Positions 55,247 to 63,453 of a DNA stretch of 64,000 bases are shown one piece after another (the stretch's first letter is position 1; each line of letters starts with the position of its first letter). The notes under the pieces are model-generated. The model was not told the DNA's origin. It made no database searches and saw nothing but the letters and a program-made list of their open reading frames with translations. The translations under genes were made by a program, and so were the position numbers. This DNA is from Sphingobacterium sp. SYP-B4668 (GTDB taxonomy: Bacteria; Bacteroidota; Bacteroidia; Sphingobacteriales; Sphingobacteriaceae): NCBI RefSeq assembly GCF_027627455.1, contig NZ_CP115483.1, positions 1,240,001 to 1,304,000 on the forward strand, given 5' to 3'.

Positions 55247-56107
55247 TTACCACCAGTAACATTTTTGACTTATAAAGGTATAAGTTAAGGTCAGGCCTAG
55301 AGTCATATAGCCATCATGTGGGCGACCGTCACCTCTTAATTTGCCTTTGTTGGTTGCCCAGTTTCCGCTTCTATCGGCTAGGTCTTCCCAAAGGCCGATA
55401 CCTATTGCAGATCCCGGCCCGGCAGTAGGTCGAGTTGTTGCATAATTTTTACTGACATTGTCAATATTGTCAGATAGTACTGTTCGATATCCCAGTTCAG
55501 CTCCTATACTCCAAGGACCTTTAATATTATATTTAAACCCGAATCCAAAGGGGATAGCTATCGCTATTTTACCGTATGTTGTAGGATTCTGCTCTACGTC
55601 GTACTCTAGTTGCAGCTCCCCCAGAGCCTGTTTGTCGCCAGAGGCGAACGTGACATAAGGGCTGTGATAAATTCCTGCAATACCTGCAAAAAGATACGGA
55701 GTATAGGTCAGTTTGTTCTTGCCAGGAACAAACTTAAAAAAATTAAACTCTCCAACCACAGAAAATTCGACTATCTTATTTTGGAAACTGAGATTGCGAT
55801 TTTGATGAAATTCACTTGATTTATCCTGGTCCGAACCATACACGTGTAAGAAGTTAACACCTGCCTTTATCCCCCACGTAGGGTCAAAATTGTACTTTCC
55901 ACTCAATCCTCCTCCCATGCTCCTGAGGTAGAATGGATTGTCGGGATTAATATCTCCCATATACCCAGTTGTTCCAATGTTGGCCCCTGCTTCCCATTGC
56001 TGAGCGCACAAATTGCTGATTGGCAAAAGGCCAATAATGGTTAGAAAGGTGTAAACCAATTTTTGCAAAGCAGTTTTTTTGCGGTAAAGATAATGTATTT
56101 CGACCAA
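55247..56107 (-). CDS. DUF6089 outer-membrane beta-barrel protein (PorG-like)
   Basis: 286 residues. An export signal (about 15-36, ending near LCAQ) precedes a beta-barrel with GANIGTTGYMGDIN and alternating aromatic strands, and it ends with a Phe/Tyr/Trp-rich strand. DUF6089/PorG proteins sit next to uppS-bamA in Bacteroidetes. The reading frame begins at TTG (56,107); no ATG is present before the signal, so the exact start is uncertain. Confidence 0.8.
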   Translation of the reverse strand: MVEIHYLYRKKTALQKLVYTFLTIIGLLPISNLCAQQWEAGANIGTTGYMGDINPDNPFYLRSMGGGLSGKYNFDPTWGIKAGVNFLHVYGSDQDKSSEFHQNRNLSFQNKIVEFSVVGEFNFFKFVPGKNKLTYTPYLFAGIAGIYHSPYVTFASGDKQALGELQLEYDVEQNPTTYGKIAIAIPFGFGFKYNIKGPWSIGAELGYRTVLSDNIDNVSKNYATTRPTAGPGSAIGIGLWEDLADRSGNWATNKGKLRGDGRPHDGYMTLGLTLTYTFISQKCYWW

Positions 56108-56166
56108 TAGATACTTATTAAATGTTGTTAAAATACATTAAATCCAAGTAGGCAATTCGCCCAAAT

Positions 56167-57051
56167 CTAGTAGTTTCTGACATCTATTCCCCAAAGTAGT
56201 TTTTCCCTCAGTGTACTGAAATAGCCATCGTTACTCAACCGTATCAGATTGATGGAAAAGGGTGCTTTTCTAATTTTTAGTTTTGTAGTCGTAGAAAGAG
56301 TTTCATTTTGGGAGTCGCAGCTTAGAATATATTTGCCCGTTCTACTCTCAATTTCCAATTCCAATTCAAATTCCGAAGAAATGACGATGGGCCTTACATT
56401 TAAATTGTGTGGTGATATAGGGGTGATGACAAAATTGCCACTTCCAGGCATCATTATTGGTCCTCCACAGCTTAGAGAATAAGCTGTAGAACCCGTGGGA
56501 GTAGCGACAATCAAACCATCGGCCCAATAGGCATTGAGCAATTCCCCATTAATCCGCGCATTTACGGTAATCATTGCCGAACTATCATACCTGAACACCG
56601 TAATGTCATTAAGAGCAAAATTCCTACCCTTGAATAAATCTATGTCATCGGCCTCCACCGTCAATAGAGCCCTTTTCTGAAGCGTGTAAGATTTGTTTAT
56701 GATTTGGGTAAGTGAGTCCTCTATATCGATTTTATTAATTGTCGCCAAAAACCCCAAGCGTCCAAAATTAATTCCTGCAAGTGGAAGCCCTGAATCTTGG
56801 ACGATTGATACGGCAGATAGCATCGTGCCATCTCCACCTAGGCTAAGCATGAATTCGATATCTGTCGGCAGGTCACTGTGGGACGTAAAAGTCGGTAGAT
56901 TTTCTTGACAGGGGAATTGACTTCTCAAAAAGATGTAAAAATCTTGATAGATATAGATATCCGCCCCTTGTCGTTTTAGAAAATCGAACAATTGTTGGAC
57001 AAACGGTAGTACCGAAGGATTGAACTCTCTTCCGTAAATCGCTATTTTCAT
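56167..57051 (-). CDS. nadK: NAD kinase
   Basis: 294 residues. GGDG motif (residues 72-75) in LSLGGDGTMLSAV, NDITVFR, and the conserved glycine-rich TPTGSTAYSLSCGGPI region. It phosphorylates NAD to NADP. Starts the conserved minus-strand cluster nadK-DUF6089-uppS-bamA-ompH-ompH. Confidence 0.95.
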   Translation of the reverse strand: MKIAIYGREFNPSVLPFVQQLFDFLKRQGADIYIYQDFYIFLRSQFPCQENLPTFTSHSDLPTDIEFMLSLGGDGTMLSAVSIVQDSGLPLAGINFGRLGFLATINKIDIEDSLTQIINKSYTLQKRALLTVEADDIDLFKGRNFALNDITVFRYDSSAMITVNARINGELLNAYWADGLIVATPTGSTAYSLSCGGPIMMPGSGNFVITPISPHNLNVRPIVISSEFELELEIESRTGKYILSCDSQNETLSTTTKLKIRKAPFSINLIRLSNDGYFSTLREKLLWGIDVRNY

Positions 57052-57197
57052 TGGAGTACAGGTATGTATTTGTGTCTACTTCTACTGGTATTCATGAGCT
57101 TTTACACTCGTATTCTTTTTAGCAATAATAAAGTTTGCCTACGACAGGCAGGGACTCTATACAATATTTTTCAAAGATGGGAAAAAGCAGGCGCATA

Positions 57198-57860
57198 TTA
57201 AAGGTTAAGATAATTCATCAATAAGTCGTAGCGTTGTTGAAGGTCATTTTCGTCGTTTCCGTCATTAAATGTTGCCTTAACAACATAGTCAAAGCGCCAA
57301 AGAGTGGATACCAGAGAAGCGATATTTGTTTTGTTTACTTTAATGGTCAATTCCAGCTTCGACGAGTCCGGGAGCGTTTTGATGGCCGTGCTAAGGATGT
57401 TCGTATTATCCGACTCAATAATGTGGGCGATGTGGGAGAGGGCATTGTCCTTTGCTCCAATCTCCAGAACAATGATCGCACCGGACTCATTGTTTGATTG
57501 CAATCCATTCAATGCCTGAATGACATCTACAGCTGTAACAACCCCTACATATTTATTCTCTTTGTTAAGTATTGGTAGGATATCAGCTTTGTAATTGCTT
57601 AGATAAAGCAAGGCATCATATACGTGCTGGTATTCATATAAGTAAAGGGGAGCGAGGTTGAGTTTCATGTTTTTAATGATATCGTCCTCGTCCTCATGAT
57701 TTAAAAGCTCATCCTCTTGAACAAGCCCCAAAAATTCATTATTAGATACTACGGGAAGATATGAAAGATGAAATTCAGCCATCTTATCCAAGCCCTTCTG
57801 TACTGTATCTGAAGGATGGACCTCACAAAATTTTTGAGATAGTATTTCGCCGATATACAT
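57198..57860 (-). CDS. CBS-domain protein (AcuB-like)
   Basis: 220 residues. Two CBS motifs (about 1-60 and 70-125), each with the typical VVSNNEFLGLVQEDEL and ILNKENKYVGVVTAVDV pattern, then a C-terminal segment (about 135-210) with an ACT-like look. CBS pairs sense adenosine nucleotides. It lies upstream of nadK on the same strand, 146 bases away, and may belong to the same regulon. Confidence 0.85.
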   Translation of the reverse strand: MYIGEILSQKFCEVHPSDTVQKGLDKMAEFHLSYLPVVSNNEFLGLVQEDELLNHEDEDDIIKNMKLNLAPLYLYEYQHVYDALLYLSNYKADILPILNKENKYVGVVTAVDVIQALNGLQSNNESGAIIVLEIGAKDNALSHIAHIIESDNTNILSTAIKTLPDSSKLELTIKVNKTNIASLVSTLWRFDYVVKATFNDGNDENDLQQRYDLLMNYLNL

Positions 57861-58109
57861 GGTTCCTATTTCTTATATACTTTTAAACAATCCAAATTGC
57901 AAAACGTTTAATCTGGATATTGTTTTACTACGAAGTTAAGCAATATGTCAGTATCTGCAATAGTTACGAAATGTATTTAATCGTTAATTTTGATTCATCA
58001 CATGGCTTGAGCTATGTAGGTCTTGATAGTTTTTGTGATACGTGTAGGACAAAGCACTTATTAGAGTAGCTCCAAGTTCATATAGGTCGTACCCAGAAGA
58101 AGAATAACA
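57861..58109. other. Intergenic region between divergent CBS and acyltransferase genes
   Basis: About 250 bases of AT-rich DNA that must hold both promoters; apart from the plus-strand promoter listed next, nothing else was recognised. Confidence 0.5.
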
Positions 58110-58141
58110 TTTGTTAAAAAAAGCAAATTTATCTAAGTTTA
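58110..58141 (+). promoter_or_regulatory. Candidate promoter of the glsA-glsB-like operon
   Basis: TTTG (58,110-58,113), a 20-base spacer, and TAAGTTTA (58,134-58,141), one mismatch from TAnnTTTG. It lies 33 bases before the acyltransferase start. Confidence 0.5.
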
Positions 58142-58173
58142 CAAATCAAAACCGAATCGACTAAATCATACAT

Positions 58174-59007
58174 ATGCAGGTGGACGAACAGAAGAAGTTT
58201 ATTGAAGTAAGAGAAGTAATCCGGAAGAAGAGTCCAAAATTAGCAAAATGGATTCCTTCACCCCTCATTAGTTATTTAGAAAGAATTATTCATGAAGATG
58301 ATATCAATTATATCATGAATAAGTTTGAAGATAAGTATGGTCTTGACTTCGTTGACGCTTTATTGGAAGAGCTGGGCGTGGAAGTCGTATTAGAGGGAGT
58401 GGAGCATATCCCCACGAGTGGGAGTGTCATATTCGCGTCCAACCATCCTTTGGGTGGCCTTGATGGCGTTGCTTTTATGCATGCTGTAGGTCAATATAGA
58501 AGAGATGTCAAGTTTTTGGTCAATGATATATTGCTAAACATCAAGAATCTTGAACCGCTCTTTATTCCTGTGAATAAACTTGGAGGGCAGGGAAAAAGTG
58601 GTATGGAAATGATTGAACGGGCATATGCTGGCGAAGATGCCCTATTGGTCTTTCCTGCCGGACTAGTTTCTAGGAAACAGAATGGTATGATTATGGATTT
58701 AGAATGGAAAAAAAGTTTTATCAATAAGTCAAAAAAATATCAAAAGGATATCATTCCAGTATATATTGACGGTAAGAATTCCAACTTTTTTTATAATTTT
58801 GCTCGACTCAGGCATAAACTAGGTTTAAAAGTGAATCTCGAGATGTTGTATCTACCCGATGAGATGTTTGCCCAACGGAATCATCGCGTGACAATTAGGA
58901 TTGGAGAAAGGATTCCTTATACTTATTTTGATACATCAAAAAGTGAAAGGGAATGGGCTCAAGAAATGAAACGATTGGTCTATAGTATGGCTGAGGTAAA
59001 AAAATAA
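58174..59007 (+). CDS. glsA: O-acyltransferase, glycine/amino-acid lipid synthesis (GlsA/OlsA-like)
   Basis: 277 residues. The acyltransferase site is SNHPLGGLDGVAF (His and Asp of the H-x-D catalytic box), followed by VFPAGLVSRKQNG. Together with the next gene, 3 bases away, this is the two-enzyme layout used in Bacteroidetes to make N-acyl, O-acyl glycine or related amino-acid lipids. The final lipid in this organism is unknown; the glsA name is by context. Confidence 0.8.
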   Translation: MQVDEQKKFIEVREVIRKKSPKLAKWIPSPLISYLERIIHEDDINYIMNKFEDKYGLDFVDALLEELGVEVVLEGVEHIPTSGSVIFASNHPLGGLDGVAFMHAVGQYRRDVKFLVNDILLNIKNLEPLFIPVNKLGGQGKSGMEMIERAYAGEDALLVFPAGLVSRKQNGMIMDLEWKKSFINKSKKYQKDIIPVYIDGKNSNFFYNFARLRHKLGLKVNLEMLYLPDEMFAQRNHRVTIRIGERIPYTYFDTSKSEREWAQEMKRLVYSMAEVKK

Positions 59008-59010
59008 TCT

Positions 59011-59967
59011 ATGCAAGAAATTATTGCTCCCGTTGAGAAGCATCTGATAAAAGCAGAATTGACAAAGGATGCTTTTATTCGTTATACCAACAATGGAAAT
59101 AATGAAGTTTATCTAATTAATAATCATAATGCCCCGCATGTCATGCGGGAGATTGGGCGTTTACGTGAAGAGACATTCAGGGCCGCTGGCGGAGGAACTG
59201 GCTTGGCTCTGGATATCGATGAGAATGATATCAGTGAGGATTGTTACGATCAACTAATTGCTTGGAATCCTGAAGAAGAGGAGATTATCGCCGGTTATCG
59301 CGTTATAAAATGCGAGGCAGCCAGTTGGAAAGATGGTGTCATCAATCTTTCTACCGCCCACTATTTTAATTTTTCGGATCAATTTATCAAGGAATATTTG
59401 CCCTATACGATTGAATTAGGACGCTCATTTGTTCAACCTCGATTTCAACCGGCTATCGACAATCGCAAAGGGATATTTTCTTTGGACAACCTTTGGGATG
59501 GACTAGGTGCGTTAGTGATGATCAATCCTGAAATCAAATATCTTTTTGGCAAGGTGACCATGTATCCGCATTACAATGTGGAAGCACGTGATTTATTACT
59601 CTATTTTATGGAGTATTATTTTCCCGACCATGAAAATTTAGTCACACCTATTCATCCTGTTGGCTATAAGACCGATATTAGTCCATATATGGGGATTTTT
59701 GATGGCTTGGATTATAAAGAAGGATATAAAGTGTTGAATTCGAAAGTTAGGGGATTGGGCGAAAATATTCCACCACTTATCAATACCTATATGAATCTAT
59801 CGCCCACAATGAAATCTTTTGGAACAGCTCGCAATGATGAGTTTGGAGAAGTAGAAGAGACGGGAATTTTGGTGACGATAGCCGATATATATCCTGTGAA
59901 GAAGGAGCGTCACATGTCTACCTTTGAACGAGATCGCGAATATGGAAACCCTAAAAAAGTTAAATAA
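59011..59967 (+). CDS. glsB: N-acyltransferase, glycine/amino-acid lipid synthesis (GlsB/OlsB-like)
   Basis: 318 residues with the hemolysin/GNAT-type pattern: REIGRLREETFRAAGGGTG, then the IAGYRVI and ELGRSFVQPRFQ strands. It is thought to add a 3-hydroxyacyl chain to the amine of the head-group amino acid, before the O-acyltransferase just upstream. Related OlsB/GlsB families use ornithine or glycine; which is used here cannot be told. Confidence 0.8.
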   Translation: MQEIIAPVEKHLIKAELTKDAFIRYTNNGNNEVYLINNHNAPHVMREIGRLREETFRAAGGGTGLALDIDENDISEDCYDQLIAWNPEEEEIIAGYRVIKCEAASWKDGVINLSTAHYFNFSDQFIKEYLPYTIELGRSFVQPRFQPAIDNRKGIFSLDNLWDGLGALVMINPEIKYLFGKVTMYPHYNVEARDLLLYFMEYYFPDHENLVTPIHPVGYKTDISPYMGIFDGLDYKEGYKVLNSKVRGLGENIPPLINTYMNLSPTMKSFGTARNDEFGEVEETGILVTIADIYPVKKERHMSTFERDREYGNPKKVK

Positions 59968-59999
59968 TACAGGGGTGGTTTAAGTATTTACCACCATGC

Positions 60000-60410
60000 C
60001 TGTATGTGGGAGTGTAAACTGGCCCTGATTAAAAAACTTGGTCTTTGTAGGTGTGCGTATGTCCCTTCGTATTCAGAGAATGTAGAAAGGTTCGGCCAGA
60101 ACTAACAGCTCAGAAGATAATTCTTTCCCATTTTTGGTTGAACTCTAGCCATTTTTAATAACCCTGCTGTTCAATATTCGTCTGGTAGATGGCTTTCCGC
60201 TCTTTTATCTTTCAGAGCGATATAGCGCATGGAAGCGTGGATCTGGGGAGGCCCTTGAATCCATCAATACCAGCGATTAAGATTTCTTAAACGCCACGTG
60301 TTTTTTGATTAGTGAGTGCCGAAAGCCAAAATTCGGTACAATCGTTTTCAACCATATAAAGTCCTAAAACATCTTTTTTACCTTCAATGGGTTAGTATCT
60401 TTTATTACTA
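60000..60410 (-). pseudogene. Decayed IS256-family transposase
   Basis: Translating the minus strand gives stretches typical of IS256-family transposases: IEGKKDVLGLYMVEN, EFWLSALTNQKTRGV, then an in-frame stop, EILIAGIDGFKGLP, a frame change, SMRYIALKDKRA, and TKTKFFNQ near the end. Several stops and deletions show it is dead. It represents less than half a transposase and no terminal repeats were found. It explains the gap between the glsB-like gene and the propeller gene. Confidence 0.8.
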
Positions 60411-60536
60411 ATAGGGTGGCGGACTGAGTTTAAGCTATTTTTAGTACCATGTGATATTTTGTAACGCGAACCGTAATTAATATTAAAAATCATACTCTTC
60501 TTTTTTTAGTTATTTTTTTTATTTTTATAGTTGCCT
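60411..60536. other. Intergenic region before the propeller gene
   Basis: About 125 AT-rich bases between the transposase remnant and the propeller gene. T-rich stretches occur near the start, but no TAnnTTTG element was identified. Confidence 0.4.
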
Positions 60537-61805
60537 ATGAAAATTCTGTTTTTTAAGTATCTGGTTTTGTGTTTATTGCCTTCTTTCATAATTGGAGGAG
60601 AGGTGGGAGCCCTGCATCTTTTGAAAGCCGGGTATCTAGAGAACCCAGTATCGACAATTGGAACCGATCTATCAGTGGGGTATGCGAATTACTTCTTTCC
60701 AAGAAGCAATTCGCCGGTGTCTGTTCCATATGATACGGCGAGGACGATTGTTGTTCCAAAAGAAAGTGTTGGAGTAAATTTTGAGGAGTTGATAGCTAAG
60801 GTGCGGTACTTGCCTTTGGAATTTACACCTGAAAGTTCGGTTAAGTCAGTGACCAAGCTACTGGTTGGAAAGACAGTCATAGTGATTTGGGATCGACAAA
60901 GTGACGCTGTATTGCTTTTTGACAAAAAGGGCAAGTTTATCTCCAAGTTAGGAAGCCTCGGTAAGGGACAGGGTGAGTATCTTCAAATATTCGATATCGC
61001 AATAGACGAAATTCAAAAATGTGTTATTATAGGAGATATGGAAAAACGATCGATGCTTTATTTTGACTTTAAAGGATATTTTTTACGCAATAGTACCGTG
61101 AAAGACCTTATGAAGTCAGGGATAGCTTTTACGACCTATAATCAGGCATTGATATTCAATAGGGGATACTATAATTTTGATGGCCATTATCTTGGTGTAT
61201 TCGATCAAGACAGTCTTACACTAAAGACCGCATTGATTCCGTATCGATTTACCAGCCTGCGAGGAGCTGATTTTTTAGATAATTTCTGTCCGTTTAATGA
61301 TAAGCTTTTTTACCTCGCTCCTTTTACCAATACCATTTACGAGGTCGATAAGGATTTTGATACCCGACTAGTGTACAACATTACTTTTGAGAATATGGGC
61401 AGTAATCCCGATTTTAGAGATATAGATGCGCAGAAATTCAATAATATAAAAGAATTTTATGAGTACTGTCAAAAAAAAGGTTATCTCTTAAATATGAACC
61501 GACTTAAAGTCACGGATAATTATGTCCATTTCTCATTTGGGGATAATACGTATAGTAATACCTTTTCAATAATGCAAAGTGTTTTTTTTAGAAAAGCGAA
61601 CGGTAAGACGAAACTAATAAGCGGAGTTAAGCCAAGTGCAAATGACTTCTGGTCTACTATAGTAGCTGTGGATGGGAATGAATTTGTATCGGTTATTTCG
61701 AGTCCAAATGATACTGCAAAAAGCAAAGGTTTAATAGTAACGGACGTGAGCAAAGGCAATCCCTGTCTCGCTTTTTACACCTTGAACGATTCGTTATTCC
61801 AGTAA
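60537..61805 (+). CDS. Six-bladed beta-propeller exported protein
   Basis: 422 residues from ATG 60,537 (MKILFFKY); a TTG 6 bases upstream is an alternative. There is a signal-like hydrophobic N-terminus (about 3-22), then the NHL/six-bladed propeller pattern with FDKKGKFISKLGSLGKGQGEY in two parts and IFDIAIDE. These 6-bladed propeller proteins are common and often multicopy in Bacteroidetes; their function is unknown. The adjacent small minus-strand ORF is convergent. Confidence 0.8.
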   Translation: MKILFFKYLVLCLLPSFIIGGEVGALHLLKAGYLENPVSTIGTDLSVGYANYFFPRSNSPVSVPYDTARTIVVPKESVGVNFEELIAKVRYLPLEFTPESSVKSVTKLLVGKTVIVIWDRQSDAVLLFDKKGKFISKLGSLGKGQGEYLQIFDIAIDEIQKCVIIGDMEKRSMLYFDFKGYFLRNSTVKDLMKSGIAFTTYNQALIFNRGYYNFDGHYLGVFDQDSLTLKTALIPYRFTSLRGADFLDNFCPFNDKLFYLAPFTNTIYEVDKDFDTRLVYNITFENMGSNPDFRDIDAQKFNNIKEFYEYCQKKGYLLNMNRLKVTDNYVHFSFGDNTYSNTFSIMQSVFFRKANGKTKLISGVKPSANDFWSTIVAVDGNEFVSVISSPNDTAKSKGLIVTDVSKGNPCLAFYTLNDSLFQ

Positions 61806-61899
61806 GCCTCGGAATAGTTAGGGTATGGTCTAAAAGTCCATTTTCTTGACCAGATGTCTAAATAGTAATCTAGGATTCATAAGGTTGACCATTTCCCGA

Positions 61900-62178
61900 C
61901 TAGACAGGGAGGACAAGCTTCTCGGTAATGCTAGGTGTTCCCTCATGCAGATAATCGCTGCAAACATTTTGAACTAAAAAATTATCTGTCACTACATCGC
62001 AGAGATTTTCTGTGCAGTATGCTATCTTGTGCTTTTTTGGAGATGTCAGAAAGCAAGTATGGCGTTGCCATATTACCCCATGATTTTGAGTAAATAGATT
62101 TTGTGTCGAGTAGACATTAGATGCATCTGGCGGTAATAATAATGAATAGCGAATTACGATGCCAATTACACGTATCAT
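61900..62178 (-). CDS. Small Cys-containing ORF, possibly NVEALT-like
   Basis: 92 residues. A hydrophobic N-terminus MIRVIGIVIRYSLLL could serve export, and the rest has four Cys. The start is 12 bases after four 11-base tandem repeats on its upstream side. In Bacteroidetes, small NVEALT proteins with Cys clusters often neighbour six-bladed propeller genes, as here, but the NVEALT motif itself is not convincing. It may not be a gene. Confidence 0.35.
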   Translation of the reverse strand: MIRVIGIVIRYSLLLPPDASNVYSTQNLFTQNHGVIWQRHTCFLTSPKKHKIAYCTENLCDVVTDNFLVQNVCSDYLHEGTPSITEKLVLPV

Positions 62179-62189
62179 GATTGCAAATC

Positions 62190-62233
62190 ATGTAGGGATT
62201 ATGTAAGTATTATGTAGGTGTAATGTAGGTAAA
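62190..62233. repeat. Four tandem 11-base repeats
   Basis: Copies of ATGTAGGgatt type: 62,190-62,200, 62,201-62,211, 62,212-62,222 and 62,223-62,233, each beginning ATGTA(A/G)G. One turn of helix per repeat suits a row of protein-binding sites. They lie just upstream of the minus-strand ORF at 62,178. Confidence 0.75.
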
Positions 62234-62453
62234 TTATCCTATGTTAAAGGCGCATAATCATCGTATAATAGATACGATATAATTTCATATTTCTCACCTT
62301 AATCGATGATTGGCTATTAAGCAGATTTAGAACTTCAAGGACAAGTTCGAATAGAAACTAATATCGGTGACTAGAATTCTTATAAATTGGATGAAGAGAA
62401 GAGAGAGAAAAGTAGTTAAGCAGGCCGCCCTTTATAAGCGCGACTTGCTTGAT
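62234..62453. other. Intergenic region, nothing recognised
   Basis: About 220 AT-rich bases between the repeats and the GNAT gene. No gene, hairpin or promoter stands out. Confidence 0.5.
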
Positions 62454-62921
62454 TCATTTGGTATGGTCCCATAACATTTCTATATGAGGGATGTCGTCTT
62501 CCAGATATTCTTCAGACACTTTCATAAAGCCGAAGCCTTCATAGAATTGCTGTAGATAACTTTGTGCACTGATTCGGATATTAATAGGGCCGTATTGCTC
62601 AACGGTCGCGTCAATAGCTCGTTTCATCAATTCTCGACCGAAGCTCAGCCTTCTATATGCCCGATTGGTCGCTACCCTCCCAATTGAGGCTTCGGGATAA
62701 GAGACTCCTGGTGGTACTATCCGAGCATAAGCGACGATGTCCTGATCCAACACTCCCCACAAATGAAGGGATTGCGGGTCTTTGTTGTCACAGTCTTGGT
62801 AAGCACAATCCTGCTCTACTACGAAAACTTCATTTCTGAGCTTGAGGATATAGTACAGTTGGGAGACTGATAATTCATCGAAGGACTTACAAAACCAAAT
62901 AGGCGTGATATGTTTCCGCAT
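62454..62921 (-). CDS. GNAT-family acetyltransferase (ElaA-like)
   Basis: 155 residues. YILKLRNEVFVVEQDCAYQD and VATNRAYRRLSFGRELMKRA (acetyl-CoA loop) are the ElaA-type GNAT motifs. It acetylates an unknown amine. The gene ends the minus-strand unit with yqeY, 3 bases upstream. Confidence 0.85.
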   Translation of the reverse strand: MRKHITPIWFCKSFDELSVSQLYYILKLRNEVFVVEQDCAYQDCDNKDPQSLHLWGVLDQDIVAYARIVPPGVSYPEASIGRVATNRAYRRLSFGRELMKRAIDATVEQYGPINIRISAQSYLQQFYEGFGFMKVSEEYLEDDIPHIEMLWDHTK

Positions 62922-62924
62922 AGA

Positions 62925-63374
62925 TTAAGAAAGGAGACTTTTGACAACTTCAGATATCGTTCTTCCGTCTGCTTGTCCAGCGAGTTTTTGATTAGCAGTA
63001 CCCATCACTTTTCCCATATCTTTCACGCTTGTGGCTCCCAATTCTTCAATGATTGCTTTTATGATCGTTTCAATTTGACCACGGTCGAGTTGTTTGGGAA
63101 GGTATGTCTCAATTACTTCTAATTCCTCCATCTCGATTTGATAAAGATCTTCTCGATTTTGAGTTTTATATATTTCCGCAGATTCCTTACGTTGTTTCAC
63201 TAATTTTTGCAAAACTTTTATTTCGGCATCCTCATTGAAGGTGTCGATATTTCCTTTTTCGGTTTTTGCAAGTAGAATCGCAGCTTTAATCGCTCTTAAG
63301 CCCCGCAATTTTGCACTGTCTTTGGCAATCATCGCTGCTTTGATATCTTGATTTATTTTTTCTTCTAAAGCCAT
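62925..63374 (-). CDS. GatB/YqeY-domain protein
   Basis: 149 residues, whole length a YqeY domain: KINQDIKAAMIAKDSAKLRGLRAI in two parts at the N-terminus and MGKVMGTANQKLAGQADGR near the end. YqeY is homologous to the tail of the GatB subunit of tRNA amidotransferase, and its role is unclear. The start is 3 bases after a TAAT-rich gap; the GNAT gene follows after 3 bases. Confidence 0.9.
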   Translation of the reverse strand: MALEEKINQDIKAAMIAKDSAKLRGLRAIKAAILLAKTEKGNIDTFNEDAEIKVLQKLVKQRKESAEIYKTQNREDLYQIEMEELEVIETYLPKQLDRGQIETIIKAIIEELGATSVKDMGKVMGTANQKLAGQADGRTISEVVKSLLS

Positions 63375-63453
63375 GATATGTAATGTTTGAATTATGAATA
63401 TTTTATTTTTTTCTTTTATGAATAACCCCTGAAGAGCTTTTCTTGTTTTATCC

